DNA of 60,759 nt. Source: Beijerinckiaceae bacterium. Its GTDB lineage: Bacteria > Pseudomonadota > Alphaproteobacteria > Rhizobiales > Beijerinckiaceae. Below, piece by piece: positions 44,778 to 54,668 of the stretch. Position numbers and translations under genes: made by a program. Position 1 is the stretch's first letter. Every line of letters begins with the position of its first letter. The notes beneath the pieces were generated by a model that saw nothing but the letters and a program-made list of their open reading frames with translations, was not told the origin of the DNA and searched no databases. The DNA lies in NCBI GenBank assembly GCA_021324915.1, contig JAJPIC010000006.1, positions 1-60,759 of the forward strand, written 5' to 3'.

Positions 44778-47700
44778 ATGCGCGTCGCCGGTCTCCAGGC
44801 GTTCATCATTCGCTTCGCGCTGCGCTTCCGCGGGATCATTCTCGTCCTGTCCGGCCTGCTCGTCGCCTACGGCATCTATGTGCTCAATCACGCGAGCTAT
44901 GACGCGTTTCCCGAATTCGCGCCGCCGCAGGTCGACATCCAAACCGAGGCGCCGGGATTTGCCGCCGAACAGGTCGAGACCTTGGTCACGCGACCGATCG
45001 AGGCGGCGATCAATGGTGCCCCGAACCTGCAACGGATCACCTCGAGCTCGATTCAGGGCCTCTCGGACATCAAGGTCTATTTCGATCCGAATACGGACCT
45101 CTTTCACGATCGGCAATTGGTGGCCGAGCAGCTCGCCGACGTCGTGAGCCAGCTGCCTGTGGGCGTGGCGCCGCCGACCATGACGCCGCTGACCTCGACC
45201 GCGGCGACCGTGCTGGTGATCGGCTTTACCTCGTCCAAGCTCTCCCAGATGCAGTTGCGGACGATCGCGAAATGGACCGTGCGCCCGAGCCTTCTCTCGG
45301 TTCCCGGCGTTGCGGGGGTCGAACTTTTCGGCGGCGATGATAAGTCGACGCAGATCCTCGTCCATCCGGACAAGCTCATCAAATTCGGCCTCGGTATGGA
45401 AGACGTGCTCGCTGCTGCGCGGCGCGCGACGGGCGTGCGCGGCGCCGGGCTCGTCAGGACGCCGAACCAGCAGATTACCTTGCAGACCGACGCCCAGGCG
45501 CTCGGACCCGCCGACATCGCCCGCACGGTCGTCGCGCGTCAGGAGGGCGGCAGCGTGACCCTCGGCGACGTGGCCGATATTGTAGAGGCGCCGGAGCCGG
45601 CGATCAGCGGGGCGGCCATCATGGGCCAGCCCGGCGTCATCATGAATATCGACGAGCAATATGGCGCCAACACGCTCGACGTCACCAAGGGCATCGAGGC
45701 GGCGCTGGGCGATCTTCAGCCGACACTGCAGGCGGACGGCGTGACGCTACACGGCGGGCTCTTCCGGCCCGCCAACTTCATCATTTCGGCGACCGACAAC
45801 CTGCGCAGTTCCCTGCTCATAGGCGGTGCGCTCGTCGTCATCGTCCTCATCCTTTTCTTGTTCGATTTGCGCGCTGCGGCGATCTGCTGTTCGGCAATCC
45901 CGATCTCGTTGCTCGCGGCGGTCGTGGTGCTGCAGCATTATGGCGTGACGCTCAACACGATGACCCTCGGCGGCCTTGCCATCGCGCTCGGCGAGGTCGT
46001 CGATGACGCGGTGATCGGCATCGAGAACATCACCCGGCGGCTGCGCGAAAACAAACAGCGCAGCGAACCGCGGCCGGCCGCGCGCGTGGTCCTCGAGGCG
46101 ACTTATGAAGTGCGCAGCGCCGTGGTCTATGCGACTTTCGCCGTGCTGCTCGTCTTCCTGCCTGTCGTGACGCTCTCGGGCGTGGCCGGCCGCCTCTTCG
46201 CGCCGCTTGGCCTTACTTATATTTTCGCGGTTCTAGCATCGCTCCTCGTCGCGATCAGCGTGACGCCGGCGATGTCGCTCGTCTTCCTGCCGCACCGCAC
46301 GAAGGAACATGTTCCTCCTGTCGTCGGCTGGACGCGCCGCTATTATGAAGCTGTCCTGCGCCGGGTGGTACGAGCGCCGCGGCTTGCAATCGCCTTTGCC
46401 GCCCTGCTGACGATCGGCGGCGTCGCGCTTCTGCCGACCTTCGGCGAGACCTTCCTGCCCGACCTGCAGGAAGGCCATTTCATCCTGCATATGACGGTCA
46501 TGCCCGGGACCGCTATTTCAGAATCCTTGCGCATGGGCGCGCGCGTGACACAGGTTCTGCAGGAACTGCCGATCATCAAGACCATTGCACAGCGCGTCGG
46601 GCGCGCGGAACGTGCCGCCGCCGGCGATACGCATGGCGTCCATCAAAGCGAATTCGAGGTCGAACTGTCGACGCCGACAGGCGACGAGGCTCGAACCGCA
46701 AAGGCCGATATGTTGAAACGGCTCACCAATTTCCCGGGTCTCAATTTCTACGCCAATACGTTCTTGACGGAACGGGTCAACGAAACCTTCTCCGGCTATA
46801 CGACGCCCGTCGCGGTCGATGTCTATGGCAGCGACCTCGATGTCATCAACAAGACGGCGAGCCATGTCGCCGACGTGCTGCGCACGGTTCCCGGTGCAAG
46901 CTCGGTCGAGATCGCCTCCCCGCTCGGCCTCCCGCAGATCATGATCCGGCTTCGTCCCACCGATCTCAAGCGCTGGGGATTCGATCCGGGCAGCGTTCTC
47001 GACGTCATCCGCACCGCCTATCAGGGAGACATGGTCGGCGAGACCTATGAGGACGATCGTGTCTTCAACGTCGTCGTGAGATTGGCGCTCCGCCAGGGCA
47101 ATACTGCGGATATCAGCAGTTTGCCGCTTGCGGCGCCCGATGGAACCTACGTTCACTTGAGCCAGCTCGCGGACGTCAAAGCCGCCTCCGGTCTTTACGA
47201 AATTCAGCACCAGGGCGGGCGCCGCTTGCAGGCGGTCACGCTGGACGTGCAGGGCCGCGATCCCGCCTCCTTCGTGGCCCAGGCGCGCAAGGAGATCGCA
47301 GCTAAAGTTAAACTGCCGCCCGACACTTACGTCGTCTTTTCCGGCGCGGCAGAGGGACAGGCGGAAGCCCAGCGCGATCTCACGCTCAAAGGAATCTTCG
47401 CCGGCATCGGCATTGCGCTTCTGCTGTCCGTCGTCACGCGCAATTGGCGCAATCTTCTCGTGACCATGGCTAACCTGCCCTTTGCTCTCGTGGGTGGGGT
47501 GGTGGCCGTCTATTTCGCCGGCGGCGTGCTCTCGCTCGGCTCGCTCGTCGGCTTCGTGACCCTCTTCGGCATCACTTTGCGCAATTCGATGATGATGATT
47601 TCGCACTATGAACATCTCGTCAGCGTCGATGCGCAACAATGGAACCCGGCGACTGCCGTGCGCGGTGCCGGCGACCGGCTCGCCGCCGTTCTCATGACTT

Positions 47701-47960
47701 CGCTCGTGACCGGCCTCGGCCTTCTGCCTTTGGCCGTCGGCGCCAACGCGCCGGGCCGTGAAATCGAAGGGCCTATGGCCCTCGTCATCTTGGGCGGCCT
47801 CTTTACTTCGACGGCGCTCAACCTCTTCATCCTGCCGCCGCTCGCCTTGCGTTATGGACGCTTTGCAGCGGCGGGCGCCGACGAGTTGCACGATGCGGCG
47901 GACGCGGCGCCGCCAGAAGCGGAACAGGCCGGCGTCCCGGTCCTGACGCCCTCGGAATAG
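44778..47960 (+). CDS. RND efflux permease, heavy-metal (CusA/CzcA) type
   Basis: 1060 residues from ATG 44778, 4 bp after the adaptor. It shows the RND layout: TM1 (RGIILVLSGLLVAYGIYV), the first periplasmic loop with FPEFAPPQVDIQTEAPG, TM2-6 with GEVVDDAVIGIENITRRL (the conserved acidic pair in the transport helix), the second loop and TM8-12 with GFVTLFGITLRNSMMMISHYEH. This last pattern is typical of HME-RND pumps, which export divalent metals. Substrate is unproven. Third gene of the pump operon. Confidence 0.88.
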   Translation: MRVAGLQAFIIRFALRFRGIILVLSGLLVAYGIYVLNHASYDAFPEFAPPQVDIQTEAPGFAAEQVETLVTRPIEAAINGAPNLQRITSSSIQGLSDIKVYFDPNTDLFHDRQLVAEQLADVVSQLPVGVAPPTMTPLTSTAATVLVIGFTSSKLSQMQLRTIAKWTVRPSLLSVPGVAGVELFGGDDKSTQILVHPDKLIKFGLGMEDVLAAARRATGVRGAGLVRTPNQQITLQTDAQALGPADIARTVVARQEGGSVTLGDVADIVEAPEPAISGAAIMGQPGVIMNIDEQYGANTLDVTKGIEAALGDLQPTLQADGVTLHGGLFRPANFIISATDNLRSSLLIGGALVVIVLILFLFDLRAAAICCSAIPISLLAAVVVLQHYGVTLNTMTLGGLAIALGEVVDDAVIGIENITRRLRENKQRSEPRPAARVVLEATYEVRSAVVYATFAVLLVFLPVVTLSGVAGRLFAPLGLTYIFAVLASLLVAISVTPAMSLVFLPHRTKEHVPPVVGWTRRYYEAVLRRVVRAPRLAIAFAALLTIGGVALLPTFGETFLPDLQEGHFILHMTVMPGTAISESLRMGARVTQVLQELPIIKTIAQRVGRAERAAAGDTHGVHQSEFEVELSTPTGDEARTAKADMLKRLTNFPGLNFYANTFLTERVNETFSGYTTPVAVDVYGSDLDVINKTASHVADVLRTVPGASSVEIASPLGLPQIMIRLRPTDLKRWGFDPGSVLDVIRTAYQGDMVGETYEDDRVFNVVVRLALRQGNTADISSLPLAAPDGTYVHLSQLADVKAASGLYEIQHQGGRRLQAVTLDVQGRDPASFVAQARKEIAAKVKLPPDTYVVFSGAAEGQAEAQRDLTLKGIFAGIGIALLLSVVTRNWRNLLVTMANLPFALVGGVVAVYFAGGVLSLGSLVGFVTLFGITLRNSMMMISHYEHLVSVDAQQWNPATAVRGAGDRLAAVLMTSLVTGLGLLPLAVGANAPGREIEGPMALVILGGLFTSTALNLFILPPLALRYGRFAAAGADELHDAADAAPPEAEQAGVPVLTPSE

Positions 47961-48057
47961 GTCATTTATTATGCCTTTACCTCGCCCCGAGGGCCGCATT
48001 GTCTTTGCCGCCCTGCCCGGATAGCGTTGGGCGTTTCATCTTTCCGGCGACACGCCC

Positions 48058-51000
48058 ATGTCGCGTATTTTTCTCAGCCATTCGAGCCAGGACAATTTCG
48101 CCGCGATCGCGCTCGCCGATTGGCTCAAATCGGAAGGCTGGGACGATATTTTCCTCGATCTCGATCCGGAACGGGGTATCGCCGCCGGCGAACGCTGGGA
48201 ACGCAAGCTGCATGAGGCGGCGAACCGCTGCGAAGCCGTCATCTTCCTCATCTCGGCGAACTGGCTCGCCTCAGGCTGGTGCCTCAAAGAATATGCGCTC
48301 GCCCGCGGCCTCAACAAAAAGCTCATCGCCGTCCTTATCGACGCTGCAAAGACGATTGCCGACCTCCCGCCTGAACTGACCGGCACGTGGCAGGTCGTTG
48401 ACCTCGCCCATCGCCAAGACCTGCAAATTCTGCGGGTCGCAGACCCCAATTCGCACGAAGAGCAACATGTCGCTTTCTCGCGCGAAGGCCTGCGGCGCCT
48501 CAAAGGCGGGCTCGAAAAGGCCGGCCTCGACCCGAAATTCTTCGCCTGGCCTCCGGAAAACGAGCCGGATCGCGCTCCCTACCGTGGTCTCCAGGCGCTC
48601 GATAGCGTCGATGCCGGGATCTTCTTCGGCCGCGATGCGCCGATCGTCACATTCACCGACGCATTGCGCGGCCTGAGCGCCGCGGCGCCGCCGCGTCTTC
48701 TCGTAATTCTCGGCGCTTCCGGCGCCGGCAAATCTTCCTTCCTGCGCGCGGGGCTCCTGCCGCGTCTCAAACGCGAGGATCGTCGCTTTCTGCCCTTGAA
48801 GCCGATCCGTCCCGAACGCGCGGCGCTTACGGGCGAGAGCGGATTTCTCTCGGCGCTCGAAGCGGCCTTCCCGGATCATGCGCGTGCCGCGCTGCGCAGC
48901 GCGATCAAGGAGGGCGCGAACGGCGTGCGCCCGTTACTCGCAAAGCTCGCCGACCAAGCCTTCCGCGAGATGCTCGCCGAAGATGAGAACGTCAAACCGC
49001 CAGCCATTGTCATCTCGATCGACCAGGCGGAGGAATTATTCCGCGCCGAAGGCGCCGAGGAAGCAACGGGTTTACTCGACTTGATCCGCGATCTCGCGGC
49101 TTGCGATGATCCGGCGATCATCGCCATCTTTGCCCTCCGCTCGGATTCCTACGATGCGCTGCAGAATGTGAGAGCGCTCGAAGGCTTGGCGCAGATGCCG
49201 CTCTCCCTTCCGCCGATGCCACATAATGCCTATCGGGAGGTGATCGAAGGCCCTGCCCGGCGCGTCGTCGCGGCCGGCGGCAAGCTTTCGATCGAGCCGC
49301 AATTGGTCGACCGCCTGCTCGACGATATCGACAAAGGCGCGACCGACGCCCTGCCTTTGCTCGCCTTCACCCTCGAACAACTCTATCGCGAATATGGCGG
49401 CAGCGGAGCCCTGCGCCTCAAGGATTACGAATCCTTCGGAGGGCTCAAGGGTACGATCGACGCGGCGGTGGAACGCGCCTTCCGTCATGCCGACATGGAT
49501 CCGCGCATCCCGAGAGATCGGCTGGCGCGCGAGCATTTGCTGCGTCGAGGCCTCATTCCCTGGCTCGCCGGCATCGATCCCGACAGCAAGAGCCCGCGCC
49601 GGAATATCGCTCGGCGCAGCGAAATACCGGCGGAAGCGATGCCACTCATCGATCTTCTGGTCGAAGAGCGGCTGCTTTCGACGGACCTGGTGGTCGAAAA
49701 GGCGGCGGGCCAGGATGTCCATGTCGCAACGATCGAGCCGACGCATGAGGCGCTGCTGCGCCAATGGGGTCTGCTCGAGGGCTGGCTCGCCGAAGACTTC
49801 GGCCTGCTCGCAGCGCTCGAAAGTGTCAAGCGCGCGGCGCGGGATTGGGACGCCAATGGAAGGGCGACGGCTTGGCTTGCGCATCAGGGGCAAAGGCTGA
49901 CCGAGGCCGAAGGCCTCGACGCACGGCCGGACATAGCCGCAAAATTCGAGGCGGCCGATCGCGCCTATCTCGCCGAATGCCGGGCGCTCGAAGAGGCGCG
50001 CCGCGCCGAGGCGGAACAGAGGCGGCGCGAGCGCGAGGAAGAACAGACGCGCCGCCTGGCCGATGCGGAAAAGCTTGCCGCCGCCAACCGACGGATTGCG
50101 CGAAGGACAGGGATCGGGCTCGCCGCTGCTCTCCTCCTGGCATCGGCCGCGGCGGGTTTCGGTCTCTTCGCCCAGAACGAACGCAGTCGCGCCGAGAAGA
50201 CCTTGGCGCTCGCAACCCGCACCGCCAATGGACTCGTCTTCGATCTCGCCGAAAAGTTCCGCAATGCGGTGGGCGTCCCTGCGGCGACGGTCGCCGATAT
50301 TCTCGACCGCGCACGTCAATTGCAGGACCAATTGCAGCAATCCGGCCAAGCCAATGCGGACCTCATGAAAAGCAAGGCCGCGGCGCTCGACGAGACGGCC
50401 GATACCCTCCTCGCGTTGGGCGAGACGCAAGGCGCACTCGCGGCCGCGCAAGAAGCGCGCAACATATTGGCATCGCTGCTCAGCCAGCGACCTGACGACC
50501 CGTTCCGAAAGGCCAGTCTTGCGCTATCCTTGAACGAAGTGGGCGAGATCCAATCGGCTCAAGGAGACCTCGGCGACGCGCTCAGATCCTATCAAGCAAG
50601 CCGAGAGCTCATAGAGCCCGTGGCGAACGCCAATCCCAGCAATAAGGACTGGCAGCATGACCTTTCGGTGCTCGATCAGAGCGTCGGCGACTTGCTTCAA
50701 GCCCAGGGAGATCTGGCCGAGGCGCTCAAATCCTATTCTGCCGCGCGTACCATCATGCAGGCTCTGGTAAAAGCCGATCCTGAAGATGCAAGCTGGTCGC
50801 GCGATCTTTCCGTCGCGGATTTGAAGATCGGCGACGTGCTCGTCATGGAGGCCAATCCCGCCGAGGCATTGAAATCCTATCGGGATGCTCTCGCCGTCCG
50901 GGAAAGTCTCGCAAAAGCCGATCCCGGCAATACAGGCCGGCAACGCGATCTCTCGGTCGCCTACGAAAGACTGGGCTATCTTTTCCAGGTCGAAGGCAAT

Positions 51001-51855
51001 CTCCCCGCCGCACTGCAGTCCTATCAGAGAGGTCTCGACTTGCGCGCGCCTCTCGCCAGGTCCGATCCCTCGAATGCAGGCTGGCAAAGAGATCTCTCGA
51101 TCGCCTATGACAATGTCGGCGACATCCAGCGAGCGCAGGGAAATCTCGCCGATGCGCTCAAATCTTATCGAGCAAGCCTCGCCATCAGAGAAGACCTGAC
51201 AAGAGCCGACGCGAGCAATGCCGGTCTCGAGCGCGATCTTTCGGTCGCCGAGCTCAATGTCGGCGACATAGAGATGGCGCAGGGAGATCTTGCCGGTGCG
51301 CTCAAATCCTATGATGCCGGCATCAAGATCCGAGAGAAGCTTGCCAAGTCCGATCCGCAAAACGCCTCTTGGCAAGGCGACCTCGCAGCCGCCGATCAGA
51401 GGCTCGCCGCGCTCGAGGCGGTGCAGGGCGATTTCGGCGCGGCCCTGACCTCGTTCGAGGCGGCGATCGCCATCGAGCAGCATCTGACGGAGATCGATCC
51501 TCGCAATGCAATCTGGCGAAATGATCTTTCGATATCTGAGAGCGGCGCGGGCGATGCCCTCTTCGCCCAAGGCAATCCCGCAGCGGCGCTGAAACATTAT
51601 CAGGCGAGCTTCGAGATCAGAGAGGCTCTCGCAAAGGCAGCTCCCGGTAATGCCGAGGTGCAGCGAACGCTCGTCGAATCCTATCAGAGGATCGCACTCG
51701 CCGATCTGGCGAACGGCGACAAGGCGAATGCGCAAAAGAATTTCGCGGCCGGCCGCGCCAAGGTGCAAGAGCTCATTGCCCGAGATCCGAATGATGCCAA
51801 CTGGAAAAAGGCGCTCGCCTGGTTCGATCGCCAGATCGCATCGATCGGAAAGTGA
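48058..51855 (+). CDS. TIR-STAND NTPase-TPR protein (predicted immune receptor)
   Basis: 1265 residues. Residues about 1-150 form a TIR domain (RIFLSHSSQDNFAAIALADW; WCLKEYALA with Glu78 in the NADase position). An nSTAND1-type NTPase follows: Walker A GASGAGKSS (about 219) and Walker B IVISIDQAEELF (about 317), with sensor-like IFALRSDSYDAL. Then comes a coiled coil (about 650-680), one membrane helix (about 684-706), and TPR-like repeats. Eight units of exactly 48 residues run from 50629 to 51780 with a shared pattern DLS.A...GD...AQG.L..ALKSY. Bacterial proteins of this layout often sense infection and then deplete NAD. Function inferred. Confidence 0.85.
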   Translation: MSRIFLSHSSQDNFAAIALADWLKSEGWDDIFLDLDPERGIAAGERWERKLHEAANRCEAVIFLISANWLASGWCLKEYALARGLNKKLIAVLIDAAKTIADLPPELTGTWQVVDLAHRQDLQILRVADPNSHEEQHVAFSREGLRRLKGGLEKAGLDPKFFAWPPENEPDRAPYRGLQALDSVDAGIFFGRDAPIVTFTDALRGLSAAAPPRLLVILGASGAGKSSFLRAGLLPRLKREDRRFLPLKPIRPERAALTGESGFLSALEAAFPDHARAALRSAIKEGANGVRPLLAKLADQAFREMLAEDENVKPPAIVISIDQAEELFRAEGAEEATGLLDLIRDLAACDDPAIIAIFALRSDSYDALQNVRALEGLAQMPLSLPPMPHNAYREVIEGPARRVVAAGGKLSIEPQLVDRLLDDIDKGATDALPLLAFTLEQLYREYGGSGALRLKDYESFGGLKGTIDAAVERAFRHADMDPRIPRDRLAREHLLRRGLIPWLAGIDPDSKSPRRNIARRSEIPAEAMPLIDLLVEERLLSTDLVVEKAAGQDVHVATIEPTHEALLRQWGLLEGWLAEDFGLLAALESVKRAARDWDANGRATAWLAHQGQRLTEAEGLDARPDIAAKFEAADRAYLAECRALEEARRAEAEQRRREREEEQTRRLADAEKLAAANRRIARRTGIGLAAALLLASAAAGFGLFAQNERSRAEKTLALATRTANGLVFDLAEKFRNAVGVPAATVADILDRARQLQDQLQQSGQANADLMKSKAAALDETADTLLALGETQGALAAAQEARNILASLLSQRPDDPFRKASLALSLNEVGEIQSAQGDLGDALRSYQASRELIEPVANANPSNKDWQHDLSVLDQSVGDLLQAQGDLAEALKSYSAARTIMQALVKADPEDASWSRDLSVADLKIGDVLVMEANPAEALKSYRDALAVRESLAKADPGNTGRQRDLSVAYERLGYLFQVEGNLPAALQSYQRGLDLRAPLARSDPSNAGWQRDLSIAYDNVGDIQRAQGNLADALKSYRASLAIREDLTRADASNAGLERDLSVAELNVGDIEMAQGDLAGALKSYDAGIKIREKLAKSDPQNASWQGDLAAADQRLAALEAVQGDFGAALTSFEAAIAIEQHLTEIDPRNAIWRNDLSISESGAGDALFAQGNPAAALKHYQASFEIREALAKAAPGNAEVQRTLVESYQRIALADLANGDKANAQKNFAAGRAKVQELIARDPNDANWKKALAWFDRQIASIGK

Positions 51856-51858
51856 AGC

Positions 51859-52335
51859 CTATTTCAGCTCTTTCCAGTTGTCGGCAAGGAAACCGCGCGC
51901 ATCGATCAGGCTCACCTCTTCACCCGGCCGGGCAACCCCATTGTCGCAGACCCAGAAATAGGCCGTGTCGTGACCCGTGACTGCCATCGGCACGACATCG
52001 GACGTCGGATGTGCTTTGCACCATAGATCGGCCTGCGGCAGGCTTTTGCGCAAATCAGCCTTGCCGCACGAGAGATTGGCGCCTACGGCGCAGAGCATCA
52101 CGCGGCCTGACGCGCAGCGATAAAACGTCGTATCGAGCGCGTATTTGCCGCTGATGCCGAAGGCTCGGCGGACATCATCCGCAAGCGCTGGTGTTACCGG
52201 TCGTATCGTGTCGTCATTGCCGATGCGGGCGCAAAATTGTCGTGGCGCTTCGTTGGCGCAGGCTTGCGCCGTCCCCCAGCAGCAGGCGAGGAGAACCGCT
52301 TCGGGCGCCAGCCATTTTCTCATTCTGCGGATCAT
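51859..52335 (-). CDS. Secreted cysteine-rich protein of unknown function
   Basis: 158 residues from ATG 52335 (AAGGG eight bases upstream; GTG 52344 is also in frame). The signal peptide region AVLLACCWGTAQACANE may instead give a lipobox-like site. The mature part contains FCARIGNDDTIRPVTPALAD, FYRCASGRVMLCAVGANLSC and DLWCKAHP, YFWVCDNGVARPGE, with six or more cysteines. No family recognised. It is convergent with the TIR gene, 3 bp apart. Confidence 0.6.
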   Translation of the reverse strand: MIRRMRKWLAPEAVLLACCWGTAQACANEAPRQFCARIGNDDTIRPVTPALADDVRRAFGISGKYALDTTFYRCASGRVMLCAVGANLSCGKADLRKSLPQADLWCKAHPTSDVVPMAVTGHDTAYFWVCDNGVARPGEEVSLIDARGFLADNWKELK

Positions 52336-52506
52336 GGGGTTCACCCTTGCGCTTGATGTATAAATGCAACATACCGGCTGAATACAGGCCCAGCCATTGA
52401 CTCCAAATTGTGCCGCCGCTCAAGCTGGCCCGCAAATATAGCAGGCAATCAATTTGTTGGGGCGGCATGGCTTGGCGCGTACCGCTCGGTTTGCAGGGGG
52501 CGTGCA

Positions 52507-53784
52507 ATGTGGCGAGCGGCGGCGCTTTTGTGTGCCTTTGCGCTTTGCGCCTGCGGATCGACCATGGGGCCGACTTCGATCCGGGCGAGCCGAACATTTT
52601 ATAACGAAGTCATTCACGACACCGCGTCCGAGCAATTGCTGCTCAACATTGTGCGCGCCAAGAATTACGAGACCGCCAATTTCATGGACGTCGCGGAAGC
52701 CGACGCAACCGTTGCCTTCAGCGGATCGGTGACCGGGGGCACCTCCAATATCGGGGCGCGCGCCGGAACGAGCGGCGCCACCCTCGCGGGCCAGGTTGGC
52801 GCTGTTGCCGGTACGGTCGGCTATGGCGATCAGGCACTTGTCCGCTACACGCCGGTGACCGGCTTTCCTCTCATTCAGCAAGTTTCCTCGCCCATCGCCC
52901 CCGAATCGATCGTTCACATGTTCGATTCCGACTTTCCCCTCGGCAGCATATTGGAAATGTCGGTCGACCGCCTGACGCCGGGATTTGCCGACAATTATTT
53001 GGCGCAGGACCGGATCGTGCTCCTCGACCAATATGGCGCCATGGTGCTCTCGAGCCAGCAGACCGGGCCGCAGAAGCCGCGCGGAAGAGAGAGTTCGTCC
53101 GAGAACCAGGAACTCAATCTCGTTCTGCATAACAAGGCCCTCGCTCCCACCGCCAGTTTCACGCAGTGCGACGTGCCGGATGCGAGTGCCGATCCGGGCG
53201 TCAACGTGACCCGGCTGTGGACCGGGCTGTCCAGCCTTTATGGAATCTCCCCCTCCGCAAGGCTGATCTCCCTGGCGGGGAACGCACATGGCGGATATTT
53301 TTTCCGCACGCGATCGGCGATCGGCGCTTTGAAATTGGCCGAGACGCCGGAGATTTTCATCGCCACGCCCGAGCAAGCCGACGAGATCATTGCCGCCAAC
53401 CTGGCCGCTCCCTGCCGCGTGGGCGGCGGCGGGCATCTCGCCAATCTGTTCTATTTCAATGAGCCCGGCGAGGGAGCGCAGGACTCGATCGATGCGGACT
53501 GGCGCAATTTTCTGGCGCAGGCGCTAGAGACCCGGATCGACAATCGTCTGCGGCAAGACACGCTCAATCGCGACGACCGGCGCATTTTCATCTTGATCGA
53601 AAGAAGTTCGGCACCGCCCAGCAATGCCTATGTGGCGATTGCGCGCGGGCCCTATTGGTATTCCATCCGCCTCGACGACGAGACCTCGAAGGCAAATTTT
53701 GCCCTGCTCAACGAAATCCTCACGATTCAGGCCGTTCCGGAACAAACTCCGAAACTGACGCCTTCGATCAACGTTAGCCCATAG
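52507..53784 (+). CDS. Large lipoprotein of unknown function
   Basis: 425 residues from ATG 52507 (the frame opens at 52408). Lipobox: ALLCAFALCACGS. The mature protein has a conserved-looking start (FYNEVIHDTASEQLLLNIVRAK), a Gly/Ala-rich segment (VAFSGSVTGG, then GATLAGQVGAVAG), and a C-terminal part with FILIERSSAPPSNAYVAIAR and WYSIRLDD. The FxNxVIxDTASEQLLLNIVRA start is seen in a family of uncharacterised proteobacterial lipoproteins. Function unknown. A weak hairpin follows the gene. Confidence 0.7.
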   Translation: MWRAAALLCAFALCACGSTMGPTSIRASRTFYNEVIHDTASEQLLLNIVRAKNYETANFMDVAEADATVAFSGSVTGGTSNIGARAGTSGATLAGQVGAVAGTVGYGDQALVRYTPVTGFPLIQQVSSPIAPESIVHMFDSDFPLGSILEMSVDRLTPGFADNYLAQDRIVLLDQYGAMVLSSQQTGPQKPRGRESSSENQELNLVLHNKALAPTASFTQCDVPDASADPGVNVTRLWTGLSSLYGISPSARLISLAGNAHGGYFFRTRSAIGALKLAETPEIFIATPEQADEIIAANLAAPCRVGGGGHLANLFYFNEPGEGAQDSIDADWRNFLAQALETRIDNRLRQDTLNRDDRRIFILIERSSAPPSNAYVAIARGPYWYSIRLDDETSKANFALLNEILTIQAVPEQTPKLTPSINVSP

Positions 53785-53814
53785 CTCGGCCGCGCCCGAA
53801 AAACGGCCCCTGGC

Positions 53815-53829
53815 GCCTGCTTGGCAGGC
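53815..53829 (+). terminator. Short stem-loop after the lipoprotein gene
   Basis: GCCTGC and GCAGGC pair around TTG, followed within 20 bp by a T-rich stretch (TTGTTTGATCTTT). This is a possible weak intrinsic terminator between two genes on the same strand. Confidence 0.35.
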
Positions 53830-53879
53830 TGGCTAATACTTGTTTGATCTTTAAAATAAAAAACCAACCGAGGTGAGCC

Positions 53880-54668
53880 ATGCGCGCCGTCAAATACCGG
53901 CTTTACAATCCTGACCTGCGCCCCCGGCGGACCAAGCTCGAAGTGCCCGGATGGGGCGGCAATCCCGATCCGCGCAAGGATGGTTCGCATGAACATCCTT
54001 GGCACTGCGTGCCCTTCTCGGAGGGCGCGCGCTATGGGATCGAGCTCTTCTATCCGTTTGCGAACGAGCTGCGCGTTTCGATGCATCGCGGAAAGCTCGT
54101 CCTCGATGGCGACTTCGGGCCCGATCCCGGCACCGGCGCCCAATGGCCGCCGTTCCGCACATTCGGCGAGACCTATTACACTTATCAAATTCTTCTCGAT
54201 CTGAAAGTCGACGAAGGCTGGGCGATCCGCACCGAGCCGCACCCTCGCTTCTATACCGATCCCACGGATACGACCCCGATCGCGGTCCCGGCGCTTCTGC
54301 GCCATTGGTGGCCGATGATGTTCTTCATCGTGTTCAAATCGCCGGCCGAAGGCCGGATGCATATTTTCCGCCCCGGCGAGCCGATGGCGCAAATCATCAT
54401 CATCCCGGCCGAAGCCGATTTCGAACTCGTCGAGATGAGCATGGAGGAGGCCGCCGAGCGCGAATTGCAGGCGCGGCGGATTCAAAAGAGCCGCGAGACT
54501 CTCGGCGCCGAGACCGAATGGGTCTCGTCAACCAATACGGTTTTTGATGGGACCTACCGCCACATCCTGAGCGCGGCCAAGTCGCGCGAGAAACAGGCCC
54601 GCCGCCAAGAGACCGCGGGCGCTGTCGCCGGTCAAGAGAATTTGGACCCGTCGAAAAAGGCCGAGTGA
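53880..54668 (+). CDS. Conserved hypothetical cytoplasmic protein (DUF6065-like)
   Basis: 262 residues from ATG 53880, with GAGGTGA upstream. No signal peptide. It has aromatic-rich motifs: HPWHCVPFSEGARYGIELFY, FGETYYTYQILLDL, LLRHWWPMMFFIVFKSPAEG and FRPGEPMAQIIIIPAEADFE. These resemble from memory the DUF6065 family, whose role is unknown; a cupin-like fold is conceivable. The C-terminal about 50 residues are charged and helical. Its last 37 bp overlap, on the opposite strand, the 3' end of the His-rich gene at 54632. Confidence 0.7.
   Translation: MRAVKYRLYNPDLRPRRTKLEVPGWGGNPDPRKDGSHEHPWHCVPFSEGARYGIELFYPFANELRVSMHRGKLVLDGDFGPDPGTGAQWPPFRTFGETYYTYQILLDLKVDEGWAIRTEPHPRFYTDPTDTTPIAVPALLRHWWPMMFFIVFKSPAEGRMHIFRPGEPMAQIIIIPAEADFELVEMSMEEAAERELQARRIQKSRETLGAETEWVSSTNTVFDGTYRHILSAAKSREKQARRQETAGAVAGQENLDPSKKAE

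Noticed and set aside
50629-51780. 144-bp periodic repeats considered as a CRISPR or other direct-repeat array
   Set aside because: The period is far too long, the units are diverged and all lie in one open frame encoding TPR-like units.
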